Positions 15,612-23,806 of a stretch of DNA of 26,091 nt are shown here, in pieces. The stretch spans positions 1 through 26,091 of the forward strand of contig PCAG01000048.1 of the NCBI GenBank assembly GCA_002730475.1, in the 5' to 3' direction. The DNA is from Spirochaetales bacterium (GTDB lineage: Bacteria > Desulfobacterota_D > UBA1144). The position numbers and the translations under genes are program-made. Within the stretch, counting starts at the first letter, position 1, and every line of letters begins with the position of its first letter. The notes under the pieces are model-generated. The model saw only the letters and a list, made by a program, of their open reading frames with translations. It was not told the origin of the DNA and searched no databases.

Positions 15612-15958
15612 TTATTTTTATTTTAATTGGAATACTTGGTGGTTTCATGAGTGGCTTCATGGGTATTGGCGGAGGCCTAGTAATGGTCCCTTTGATGGTT
15701 TTACTCGCTAAATTTACCCAACATATGGCCCAAGGGACCTCTCTTGCCGTTCTAACGCTCCCTGTGGTAATATTCGGCGCCTATCAATATTACCAAGAAG
15801 GTAACGTAAATCTAAACGCAGCAATAACCATCGCCATATTTTTTTGTGTTGGAATCTTTCTGGGATCTAAAACCGCCCATTTCATGTCTTCAGAAAATCT
15901 AAAAATTATATTCGGCCTTTTAATGATATTCGTCGGGATAAAAATGGTGATTAATTAA
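15608..15958 (+). CDS. Half-size TauE/SafE family membrane permease
   Basis: The 116-residue, very hydrophobic protein carries the TauE/SafE repeat signature near its N-terminus (GGFMSGFMGIGGGLVMVPLMV), then QGTSLAVLTLP and about three further membrane segments near 45-62, 72-87 and 98-114. Family members usually have about 250 residues made of two such repeats and export sulfite, sulfoacetate or related organic anions. This one has a single repeat, so it probably works as a dimer; the substrate is unknown. The start ATG 15608 has AGGAGG (15595-15600) 7 bases upstream and overlaps the previous stop by ATGA. A longer in-frame start at 15587 would bury that site inside the gene. The 3' end overlaps miaA by 8 bases tail to tail. 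I see no truncation scar. Confidence 0.75.
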   Translation: MIIFILIGILGGFMSGFMGIGGGLVMVPLMVLLAKFTQHMAQGTSLAVLTLPVVIFGAYQYYQEGNVNLNAAITIAIFFCVGIFLGSKTAHFMSSENLKIIFGLLMIFVGIKMVIN

Positions 15959-16883
15959 TTGCAAATTTTGTGCAGGCGGCAATTAGTTCATTCGAACTTT
16001 TATACCAAACCATATCTTTATCCTTTTTGAGCCAGGTTAGTTGTCTTTTTGCAAGTCTCCTAGTATTTGTCTTGATTTTGTCTATAGCTTCATCTTTATT
16101 AAGCTCTCCTTTTAAATGAGAGCATATCTCTTTATAACCTATGGATTGTATAGGTTTCACATTAAGCCCAAACAAATTTATTAAATTTTCAACCTCATTT
16201 ATCAATCCATTTTCAATCATCAATTCGACTCTTTTGTTTATTAATTCATCTAAATCCTTTTTCTCTATTAACAAGCCGACCTTTATGGTCTCACAGTGGT
16301 CTAATTTATTTATACCTTGATTTGCATGCAGCACCGATGGTTTCTGCCCAGATACTTTACTAATCTCCAAATATCTCAGCACTCTCTGAGTATCATTAGA
16401 ATCGATTCTATTGGCAGATTCCGGATCAATTAAGCATAATTTTTTATATAATTTTTTCAGCCCATATTTCTCTAACTCATTTCGCAGTTCAAGCCTATAG
16501 TGATTATCTTTTGGTATTTCAGGAGCCAATCCCTCGATTAATGACTTAATATATAATTGGGTTCCTCCTGATACTATCAAGCAGTCTTTGTCTGTCCTGT
16601 CTATTGCTTGCCTGGCAAGCTGCATATAGTTCCATGCATCAAAATCTTGATTTGCTTCAATTATATCAATAAGGTGGTGGGGAACGATTCTCATAGATTC
16701 ACTAGAAGGCTTTCCGGTACCTATGTTAAACCTCTTGTAGATATGCATAGAGTCGGCAGAAATTATCTCGGTTGGTAAAGTGCGCCCTAATTCGAGAGAC
16801 AAGCTCGTTTTTCCACTAGATGTTGGACCAGTTAATATGATAAGTTTCTTTTTTGAAATTCTATTAATCTCGGAAATCTTCAA
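15951..16883 (-). CDS. miaA: tRNA dimethylallyltransferase MiaA
   Basis: MiaA transfers a dimethylallyl group to A37 of tRNAs that read codons starting with U. The 310-residue product has the P-loop TGPTSSGKTS (18-27), ISADSMHIYKRFNIGTGKPS (41-60), VPHHLIDI, RVLRYLE, and the C-terminal signature TRRLAKRQLTWLKKD. The usual GGTGLY motif reads GGTQLY (106-111), a small deviation. The likely start is TTG 16883, 20 bases inside the end of pnp, without a clear Shine-Dalgarno. No ATG or GTG lies between it and the P-loop, so the exact start is uncertain. It is the last gene of the rpsO-pnp group. Confidence 0.94.
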   Translation of the reverse strand: MKISEINRISKKKLIILTGPTSSGKTSLSLELGRTLPTEIISADSMHIYKRFNIGTGKPSSESMRIVPHHLIDIIEANQDFDAWNYMQLARQAIDRTDKDCLIVSGGTQLYIKSLIEGLAPEIPKDNHYRLELRNELEKYGLKKLYKKLCLIDPESANRIDSNDTQRVLRYLEISKVSGQKPSVLHANQGINKLDHCETIKVGLLIEKKDLDELINKRVELMIENGLINEVENLINLFGLNVKPIQSIGYKEICSHLKGELNKDEAIDKIKTNTRRLAKRQLTWLKKDKDMVWYKSSNELIAACTKFAIN

Positions 16884-18990
16884 TGTTCTGATGAAGCGCT
16901 TGCTTTCTACTTAATCGTATTTTACCATCTCTTTCCTTTGATAGGCACTTAACTAAAACCTCATCTCCTTCTTTAAGTACATCGCTTACTGCGCCCACCC
17001 TTTCTTTGGCTAATTCGGAAATATGAATCAACCCATCAAGCGTAGGAGTCAGCCCAACGATAGCTCCAAAATCGAGAATTCTCTTTACCGTACCCAAGTA
17101 AAATTCACCAACATCTATTTCTCTCACTATGTAAGCAATATCTTTTAGAGCAGATTTACAATTTTCTTCATTAAAGGCAATGATATTGACTTTGCCTGTA
17201 TCATCAATATCGATTTTTACATCATTGTCTTCGGTTAGTTTCTTTATATTTTTCCCTCCAGAACCAATAATGTCTTTTATCTTAGCTGGATCAATATTAA
17301 TAGTCGTTATCCTAGGAGCATAAGGAGAAATGTCTTCTTTTCCGGCACTAATAGTTTTTGCCATTTCCGACAGAATATGCAATCTTCCCTGTTTTGCTTG
17401 TTCAAGAGCTTCTTGAAAAATCTCCTTACTAATTCCTTTAATCTTGATATCCATTTGCAAAGCAGTTATTCCTTCGGATGTTCCACAAACTTTAAAATCC
17501 ATATCTCCCAAGTGGTCCTCATCACCAAGAATATCAGAAAGAATAAGATAATCTTCTCCGTCCTTTATTAATCCCATTGCTATACCAGCAACTGGAGCAC
17601 TAATAGGAGCACCCGCATCCATTAAGGATAACGAGGATCCGCACACGGTAGCCATAGATGACGATCCATTAGATTCCAAGATATCCGAAACGATTCGTAT
17701 CGTATAAGGGAAAGAGTCTGCATCTGGCAGTACCGCCTGTACAGCCCGTCTCGCCAACTCTCCGTGACCTATCTCACGTCTTCCCGTACCTAGCCTATAC
17801 GAAACTTCGCCAACGCTAAACGGTGGAAAATTATAGTGGAGCATGAAAGTTTTTCTTTGTTCGCCCATTAGAGTATCTATTCTTTGTTGATCTTCTTTCG
17901 TACCAAGCGTACAGGCCACTAGAGCTTGAGTTTCTCCCCTTGTAAAGAGAGATGAGCCATGCGCTCTTGGTAGTATGTTTATCTCAGAAGATATATTCCG
18001 AATATCTGCAAATCCTCTTCCGTCAATTCGCACCTTGTCTTTCATCATCATTTCTCTTACAGCCGATTTTTTGTAAGCTTCAAAAATAGATTTGAAGACT
18101 TTCTCGTCGAATTCCTGCTTATCGGATTCCGATGAGTGGCTACTAAGTTTCTCCAGGGTCGAGGAATAAATTTCGTGAATCGAATTGTTTCTTTCTTGTT
18201 TAGCTTTAATTCTAATAGATTTTTGAACATCACTTGAAATTAAAGAATGAATTTCCTCTGACACTTTAGAATCAATCTCATTTTCTGGTACTGGTCTTTT
18301 AGGGAGGTTGGCAATGTCTCCATCGATTAATTTATTTTGCAAATCTATCAACTTTTTGATGTGATCATGCCCGAACATTAAAGCGGATAAGACTTCGTCT
18401 TCCGGAACAACATCAGCGCCTCCTTCAACCATCAATATAGCATCGGAGCTACCAGCTATAATAAAATTCAAATCTGCCTTTTCAATCTCTTCATAGGTCG
18501 GATTGCAAATAAGGTTATTATCAACTCTTGCAACTCTAACACCGGCAAGAGGTCCGTCAAAAGGTATATCTGATACGCTCAATGCGGCTGATGCAGCAGT
18601 AATGGCTAGAGTGTCAGGCGGATTAACATCGTCGGCAGAATATACCGATATCATGACCTGCGTTGGATAGTTATAACCTTTTGGAAACATCGGCCTAAGA
18701 GGTCTATCGGTCAATCTTGAGATTAGTGTTTCCGACTCCGTTGGTCTTCCTTCTCTTTTAAAATATCCACCAGGAATCCTTCCCGACGCAAAAGCTTTCT
18801 CCTGGTAATTGACAGTAAGAGGAAGAAAGTCATCCTGTACCGGCTCATCAGTGCTGACTACCGTAGCAAGAATGCTAGTTTCTCCAAGTTGCGCCAACAC
18901 AGAACCGCTTGCCTGCTTGGCAAGCTTTCCAGTTTCCAGACAAAAAGACTTGTCTCCAACAATTTCAGATACTTTTTTATAGGGTTTCAT
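16864..18990 (-). CDS. pnp: Polyribonucleotide nucleotidyltransferase (PNPase)
   Basis: PNPase is a trimeric 3'-to-5' phosphorolytic exoribonuclease of the degradosome that also adds tails to RNA. The 708-residue protein has the two RNase PH-like domains. The first contains FASGRIPGGYFKREGRPTE; the second contains RAHGSSLFTRGETQALVACTLG and GDEDHLGDMDFKVCGT, with the catalytic aspartates. A KH domain follows with IIGSGGKNIKKL (GSGG at 576-579), then an S1 domain from about 627 to 699. The protein ends soon after S1, as in most family members. ATG 18990 begins MKPYKKVSEIVGDKS. It lies only 6 bases after rpsO, leaving no room for the leader hairpin used for RNase III control in E. coli, and its end overlaps miaA by 20 bases. 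Confidence 0.97.
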   Translation of the reverse strand: MKPYKKVSEIVGDKSFCLETGKLAKQASGSVLAQLGETSILATVVSTDEPVQDDFLPLTVNYQEKAFASGRIPGGYFKREGRPTESETLISRLTDRPLRPMFPKGYNYPTQVMISVYSADDVNPPDTLAITAASAALSVSDIPFDGPLAGVRVARVDNNLICNPTYEEIEKADLNFIIAGSSDAILMVEGGADVVPEDEVLSALMFGHDHIKKLIDLQNKLIDGDIANLPKRPVPENEIDSKVSEEIHSLISSDVQKSIRIKAKQERNNSIHEIYSSTLEKLSSHSSESDKQEFDEKVFKSIFEAYKKSAVREMMMKDKVRIDGRGFADIRNISSEINILPRAHGSSLFTRGETQALVACTLGTKEDQQRIDTLMGEQRKTFMLHYNFPPFSVGEVSYRLGTGRREIGHGELARRAVQAVLPDADSFPYTIRIVSDILESNGSSSMATVCGSSLSLMDAGAPISAPVAGIAMGLIKDGEDYLILSDILGDEDHLGDMDFKVCGTSEGITALQMDIKIKGISKEIFQEALEQAKQGRLHILSEMAKTISAGKEDISPYAPRITTINIDPAKIKDIIGSGGKNIKKLTEDNDVKIDIDDTGKVNIIAFNEENCKSALKDIAYIVREIDVGEFYLGTVKRILDFGAIVGLTPTLDGLIHISELAKERVGAVSDVLKEGDEVLVKCLSKERDGKIRLSRKQALHQNIEDFRD

Positions 18991-18996
18991 TTACAA

Positions 18997-19257
18997 CTAT
19001 CTTCTCAAATCAAGTTTAGCAAGAATATCTAGATATTGATTATTGTCTTTTCTTTTAATATATTTTAGTAATTTCCTTCTTTTTTCAATCATCAACAACA
19101 GTCCTCTTCTAGAAGAATTATCTTTTTTAAAAGTTTGAATGTGTTTAGTTAGAATTTCTATTCTTTTGGACAAAATAGCAATCTGCACTTTGGACGAACC
19201 AACATCTTTAGGGCTTGCTCCAAATTCATCAACAATAGCTTTCTTGTCTAAAATCAA
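18997..19257 (-). CDS. rpsO: 30S ribosomal protein S15
   Basis: S15 binds 16S rRNA helices early in small-subunit assembly. The 86-residue product has the conserved core GSSKVQIAILSKRIEILTKH, KKDNSSRRGLL and RRKLLKYIKRKD, and it ends in LDLRR. The start is TTG 19257: an in-frame TAG lies 5 codons upstream, there is no alternative ATG, and GAGGT at 19264-19268 precedes it by 6 bases. A TTG start for a highly expressed ribosomal protein is unusual. rpsO followed by pnp is a widespread pair. In E. coli S15 represses its own translation through a leader pseudoknot; I cannot identify such a structure here. Confidence 0.95.
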   Translation of the reverse strand: MILDKKAIVDEFGASPKDVGSSKVQIAILSKRIEILTKHIQTFKKDNSSRRGLLLMIEKRRKLLKYIKRKDNNQYLDILAKLDLRR

Positions 19258-19263
19258 ACTGTA

Positions 19264-19268
19264 ACCTC
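19264..19268 (-). promoter_or_regulatory. Ribosome binding site fixing the TTG start of rpsO
   Basis: GAGGT on the minus strand, 6 bases before TTG 19257 and just after an in-frame TAG, supports TTG as the true start. Confidence 0.65.
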
Positions 19269-19297
19269 GCTAATTTTAATAGCTTAATAATTAATCA

Positions 19298-19303
19298 ATT
19301 ATA
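19298..19303 (-). promoter_or_regulatory. Possible -10 box of an rpsO promoter
   Basis: A perfect TATAAT on the minus strand lies in the 71-base gap between rpsO and truB. Transcription from about 19291 would give a 33-base leader before rpsO. Only a weak 3/6 -35 (CTTAAA) lies 17 bases upstream. The gap is very AT-rich, so chance is a real alternative. The rest of the gap shows no terminator. Confidence 0.35.
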
Positions 19304-19328
19304 TCGAAAAATCAAGTAAATTTAAGTA

Positions 19329-20234
19329 TTAATAAAATAACTTCACATGTGAATGTGTATATCTCCCGCATCTATCAAACTTGTTATGGATTAATCCGAC
19401 TGGTGACTGCTTAATAGTCAAAACGATATAGATATCTTTTTCAAATTCAATTCCTATATCATTTGGTGATTTATCTAAAAGATTTAAGAGAGGAACTTCT
19501 TTATGATTTGGACACTCTCTTAAAAGACCAATGAAGGTCGAATTCGTTTCTAGAGTTCTAAAAATATCGTCTATTTTGAAAAAATTAGCCTTGTTGCCCT
19601 TAAGGATGGAAAAATAATCATTTGAATCTTTGATATCAAACACTCCACTAGATAATCTTGTAAGATTGCAAACTGTAGCATTTAATCCTAATCTGAGCCC
19701 CACGTCTCTAACAAAAGACCTTATATAGGTACCTTTTGAGCATCGCACTTCCAGGTCAAATGTATATTTTCCAATATCATTAACTAATATACTGTAAATT
19801 TGCGACACTCTTTCGGGAAGACTAACTTTTTTACCCTTCCTAGCATACTTATATGCACTCATGCCTTCTATTTTAATTGCAGAATACCGTGGTGGCACAT
19901 ACCTGTACTCCCCTTGGAATGATTTAAGTACAAGATTCAATTTATCAAGTCTGATATCGGTTATTTTTGAAACTGCTTCAATGCTACCCGAGATGTCTAG
20001 CGTATCTGTTTGTATACCTAAAAGGACCTTGACCTTATATGCCTTTACTTGTTCTTGGACAAATGGAATCAATTTAGTAAGTCGTCCAAAAAATATTACA
20101 ACAACCCCAGTTGCTAAAGGATCAAGAGTGCCAGAATGCCCAGCTTTGTCTGCATTGTAAAACTTTTTAAGTTTATTAGCAACATACGCCGTTGTTAAAC
20201 CACAAGGCTTATTAACGATTAGTATTTTGTTCAT
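19329..20234 (-). CDS. truB: tRNA pseudouridine-55 synthase TruB
   Basis: TruB makes pseudouridine 55 in the T-loop of tRNAs. The 301-residue product begins MNKILIVNKPCGLTT, and the catalytic D38 lies in GHSGTLDPLATG. Further motifs are AYKVKVLLGIQTDTLD, RYSAIKIEGMSAYKYARKG and CSKGTYIRSFVRDVG. ATG 20234 is chosen over TTG 20246, which adds four residues and has no better ribosome binding site. The start lies 23 bases inside the DHH gene's 3' end, so translation is probably coupled. In many bacteria rbfA comes just before truB; here it does not. The C-terminal part after about residue 235 is divergent and shows no clear PUA domain to my eye. Confidence 0.94.
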   Translation of the reverse strand: MNKILIVNKPCGLTTAYVANKLKKFYNADKAGHSGTLDPLATGVVVIFFGRLTKLIPFVQEQVKAYKVKVLLGIQTDTLDISGSIEAVSKITDIRLDKLNLVLKSFQGEYRYVPPRYSAIKIEGMSAYKYARKGKKVSLPERVSQIYSILVNDIGKYTFDLEVRCSKGTYIRSFVRDVGLRLGLNATVCNLTRLSSGVFDIKDSNDYFSILKGNKANFFKIDDIFRTLETNSTFIGLLRECPNHKEVPLLNLLDKSPNDIGIEFEKDIYIVLTIKQSPVGLIHNKFDRCGRYTHSHVKLFY

Positions 20235-21213
20235 CTTTAAGTTCAAGAATGATTTTTTCTATTAATAATTCAAGATCTCCGTCAAACATAAATCCAGATG
20301 CATTTTTATGTCCACCGCCACCAAATTTATTTGCAAAATCAGAAAGATTATAGTAATTATTGCCCCGCAAACTCGCTTTCCATTTTTGTGGTTCAATTTC
20401 TCGTATAAAAATTCCTAGTTCTACGTCAGAATAATTAATAAGAGAATTTGCTATGCCTTCCGAATCCTCCTTGGAAGTACGAGTTTCTCCATAGAAAGAA
20501 TTTGTCGAGTAACACATGGCGGTTTTGATTTCTTTTTCAAATCTTAAAGTCGAATATATTTTAGTTCGCAGAGCCAATTTCTTAATCTCCCCTGTCTCGA
20601 ATATTTTATTATTTATTGACTGCAAATCGCCACCTGATTTGATTAGTTCATGGGAAATAAAGAATGCCTCTTCGTTTGAGTTAGAGTTTTTAAAAGATGA
20701 AGTATCGGTAATTATAGTCGTTAGAAGACACGTGGCAATATACGAATCTATCAGTCCTTTAAATTCTTTAATGAGACGAAAAATAAGTACTCCTGTGGAG
20801 CAGGCTTCCGTATCTATATATAGACTTGCCTCATTTATTTTATTGTTTTCATGATGATCGATTACAACTATGGGTTTTTTCGTATTTATAAAATTTAAAT
20901 CTATATAATTAGACATATCTGACCCTGTTCTCTCGAAATCGTTTAGGTCCACGATAATAAGTAAGTCAAAGTCCGTGGGTAGAAGATCAACTGAAGTATA
21001 AAAACTAGTAGAACTTAAGAAATTAAGATAACTTGGGATGCCATCTCTATTGTAGACAGAACAATCTTTTGATGATTTACCAAGGAAGGCACAAAGAGCC
21101 AGCGACGATCCTATGGCATCACCGTCAGGATTATAATGTGAGACTATTAAAATTTTTTTACTATTCTCAACTATATTTTTTATCTGAGATAAACTACAAT
21201 TTTCCCGTAGCAT
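20212..21213 (-). CDS. nrnA: DHH/DHHA1 phosphoesterase, NrnA-like (nanoRNase / pAp phosphatase)
   Basis: NrnA-type enzymes degrade short oligoribonucleotides and remove the 3' phosphate from pAp. Some close relatives hydrolyse cyclic-di-AMP products instead. The 333-residue protein has the DHH-domain metal motifs: SHYNPDGDAIGSS at 25-37 (D30, D32), D89 in VDLND, DHH at 119-121 and TDTSSF at 169-174. The DHHA1 domain has GGGGHKNASG at 298-307. ATG 21213 lies 9 bases after infB, with AGGTTGG just upstream, and the 3' end overlaps truB. The infB-(rbfA)-nrnA-truB order is common in Firmicutes and many other phyla. Function among DHH subtypes is inferred from this context. Confidence 0.88.
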   Translation of the reverse strand: MLRENCSLSQIKNIVENSKKILIVSHYNPDGDAIGSSLALCAFLGKSSKDCSVYNRDGIPSYLNFLSSTSFYTSVDLLPTDFDLLIIVDLNDFERTGSDMSNYIDLNFINTKKPIVVIDHHENNKINEASLYIDTEACSTGVLIFRLIKEFKGLIDSYIATCLLTTIITDTSSFKNSNSNEEAFFISHELIKSGGDLQSINNKIFETGEIKKLALRTKIYSTLRFEKEIKTAMCYSTNSFYGETRTSKEDSEGIANSLINYSDVELGIFIREIEPQKWKASLRGNNYYNLSDFANKFGGGGHKNASGFMFDGDLELLIEKIILELKDEQNTNR

Positions 21214-21222
21214 TTTTCCAAC

Positions 21223-23787
21223 CTAGATAGTCTGACTTGTCTTATCAAAAGTAAAGATTTCTATTTGATCTCCTTGTTTGATATCGTCTGCATTATCAAA
21301 TCCGATGCCGCACTCAAATCCGTTGGCAACTTCTTTGACATCATCTTTGAATCTTTTTAGAGAAGTAATTGTAGACTCGAACAATACCTCGTCATCTCTT
21401 TTGACTCTTATATTATGGCCTCTTATGACCTTGCCATCATTAACGAAACATCCAGCAACCTTACCTTGTTTTGTAAGATTAAATATTTCTTTGATTTCTG
21501 CATGACCAATGATTCTTTCTTCAAGAATCGGATCCAAAAGTCCTTCCAATAACTCTTTGATTCTATCTAAAACTTCATAGATTATTTCATATGTCTCATA
21601 TCTAACTAAAGATTTATCTAGCAAAGCCTTAGTTCTAGATTCAATAGCAGTTGAAAAACCAAGTATCATCGAACTCGTTGACTCAGCAAGCATAAAATCC
21701 GACTCGTTAATAGCCCCCACCGCAGAATGTACAATTTTGGCTTTACATTTTTCAGACTCAAAATTATGTAGAGCTGACACCAAAGCATCCAACGACCCTT
21801 GGGTATTAGCCTTCACGATAATGGGTAGTTCTTTAATTTGATTTAACTGTAAATCGGAATCGATAAAATCAAGATCTACGGTGTGCACCTTAAAAGCTTT
21901 CTCGTCTTCAATTGTAGCCAATCTGTTTCTAATTATGTCTTTAGCTATTTTTTCATTTTTAACAATATTATAAGGTAACCCAGCATCAGGAACACCATTA
22001 AGACCTAATATCTCAACAGGAAAAGAGGGGCTTGAAGAATTTAATTGCTGTCCTTCGTCGTTAACCAGGGCACGAATTTTTCCGAAGTTTGTTCCGCAAA
22101 GAATTATATCGCCTTTATTGATTTTGCCCTCTTTAGATACAAGTGTTGCAACAACGCCTTTTCCTTTGTCTAGATAAGATTCGAGTATATATCCAGACGA
22201 GGGTACTTGATCGTTTGCTTTCAACTCCATCACTTCTGATTGAAGAACAATTAGCTCCAATAATTCATCAATACCAGTTCCATTAAGTGCAGAGACAGAA
22301 ACAAACGAAGTATTTCCTCCCCAATCTTCAGAAGTCAGTTCATGTTCCGACAGTTGAGTTTTGATTACTTCAATATTAGAATCAGCCTTGTCTATTTTAT
22401 TTATGGCCACTATTATCGGAACATCGGCTGATTTCGCATGACTTATTGCTTCAACCGTTTGAGGCATTACACCATCATCCGCAGCAACTACAAGTATTAC
22501 AATATCCGTGACGCTTGCTCCTCTAGATCTCATCGCTGAGAATGCTGCATGACCAGGTGTATCAATAAAAACCAAATCTTTCCCTTTGAACGAGAAGCTG
22601 TAAGCCCCAATAGATTGGGTTATGCCACCATGCTCTTTATCTACAACTTTAGATTTACGAATGTAATCAAGCAAAGAGGTTTTTCCGTGATCGACATGAC
22701 CCATTACGGTGATAATCGGTGGTCTAGTTTGAATATCAGAGTCTTGCCTTACGACTCCTTCCTCAAGAAAAGATTTTTCGTTATAACTATCAACTTCTAC
22801 ATCACAATTAAATTCAGAGGCAACAATAGTGGCTTCATCCGAATCAATTTCGTCTTTAGCGGTCAAACTAAGCCCTAATTCAGATGCTTTTTTAATTACT
22901 TCATTGATTTTAATTTTTAGCTTGCTCGCCAAAAGAGAAATAAGAATTTTCTCTTGAATTTTAATCTTATTAATTTTAGGTTTAATCTGGTCTTTGGTTT
23001 CTTCTTCTGTGGATCCATTCTGAATTTCATCGGATTGCGAATCTCTTAAATTTCTTGATCTTTTAGGGAAATTATTTGAAATTAAATATTCCTTTCTTCC
23101 ACCAGGCAATTTAGCTCTTACCGCTTTTCGTAAGACATCCATTGCATCTTCATCAATAATTTCTTGCTTAGAAGGTTTAATTTTCATTTTCTTTTTTGGT
23201 TTACCAATTTGAGAGCCCTGGGAACCTTTAGATTCTTTTTTCTTATCTTGTGCTTGACCAGAACTAAATCGAGACCTATCCGACTGTTTACCTAATTTTT
23301 CAGTTTTAGACTCTACAGGTTCGGCAGTCTTCTGATCTGACGGCGGAGGAGTGTGAGCTTTTTTAGAATCACTAGGTGCAGATGTATCTTGGGTGTTATC
23401 AAGCGTATCTGTTGGCACAGAACCCGCATCTACATCCTTAATGGTAGCCTGACTAGGAGTTTTATCGAGTGTTTCAAGTTCTACAGGGTCATCACCTGTA
23501 TCGTTTTCAAGTACCGCCTTCTTTTCTTCGATAGGCTTCTTAGGGGCTTGCTTTCTTCGTATTGTAACCGTTACCCCTGTTCTTTTAACTATATCTCTGG
23601 GTGATTTTTTATTATTTGAATCTGGAGTTTTATTTGAAAATGCTAATTTAATTTTTTCAGCTTCCTCTTCCGTTATATTGCTCGCCGAGCTTCGTGCAAT
23701 AATAGACAAGTCTTTACACTTCGCTAAAACATCTTTGATTTCAACTGACATTTCTACGGCTAAATTTTTTAATTTTACTTTGCCCAT
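21223..23787 (-). CDS. infB: Translation initiation factor IF-2
   Basis: IF-2 is the GTPase that places initiator tRNA on the ribosome and promotes subunit joining. The 854-residue protein starts with an IF2_N-like domain (residues 1-50). A long charged, low-complexity linker rich in Lys, Ser, Pro and Gln follows (about 55-265), then a second N-domain (280-335). The G domain has GHVDHGKT at 363-370, DTPGHAAF from 409 and NKID at 463-466. Domains II to IV follow and contain KANTQGSLDALVSAL and the C-terminal beta-barrel. ATG 23787 has AAGGAGC about 13 bases upstream. An internal start producing a shorter isoform is possible but not evident. It lies 19 bases after nusA; rbfA, its usual downstream neighbour, is absent. 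Confidence 0.97.
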   Translation of the reverse strand: MGKVKLKNLAVEMSVEIKDVLAKCKDLSIIARSSASNITEEEAEKIKLAFSNKTPDSNNKKSPRDIVKRTGVTVTIRRKQAPKKPIEEKKAVLENDTGDDPVELETLDKTPSQATIKDVDAGSVPTDTLDNTQDTSAPSDSKKAHTPPPSDQKTAEPVESKTEKLGKQSDRSRFSSGQAQDKKKESKGSQGSQIGKPKKKMKIKPSKQEIIDEDAMDVLRKAVRAKLPGGRKEYLISNNFPKRSRNLRDSQSDEIQNGSTEEETKDQIKPKINKIKIQEKILISLLASKLKIKINEVIKKASELGLSLTAKDEIDSDEATIVASEFNCDVEVDSYNEKSFLEEGVVRQDSDIQTRPPIITVMGHVDHGKTSLLDYIRKSKVVDKEHGGITQSIGAYSFSFKGKDLVFIDTPGHAAFSAMRSRGASVTDIVILVVAADDGVMPQTVEAISHAKSADVPIIVAINKIDKADSNIEVIKTQLSEHELTSEDWGGNTSFVSVSALNGTGIDELLELIVLQSEVMELKANDQVPSSGYILESYLDKGKGVVATLVSKEGKINKGDIILCGTNFGKIRALVNDEGQQLNSSSPSFPVEILGLNGVPDAGLPYNIVKNEKIAKDIIRNRLATIEDEKAFKVHTVDLDFIDSDLQLNQIKELPIIVKANTQGSLDALVSALHNFESEKCKAKIVHSAVGAINESDFMLAESTSSMILGFSTAIESRTKALLDKSLVRYETYEIIYEVLDRIKELLEGLLDPILEERIIGHAEIKEIFNLTKQGKVAGCFVNDGKVIRGHNIRVKRDDEVLFESTITSLKRFKDDVKEVANGFECGIGFDNADDIKQGDQIEIFTFDKTSQTI

Positions 23788-23806
23788 TGTTAATACTTAA
23801 AGCTCC

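Noticed and set aside
15608..15958. Truncated pseudogene of a full-length TauE/SafE protein
   Set aside because: The gene has a strong ribosome binding site, a coupled start and no remnant of a second repeat downstream, where miaA begins at once. A genuine half-size protein is more likely.
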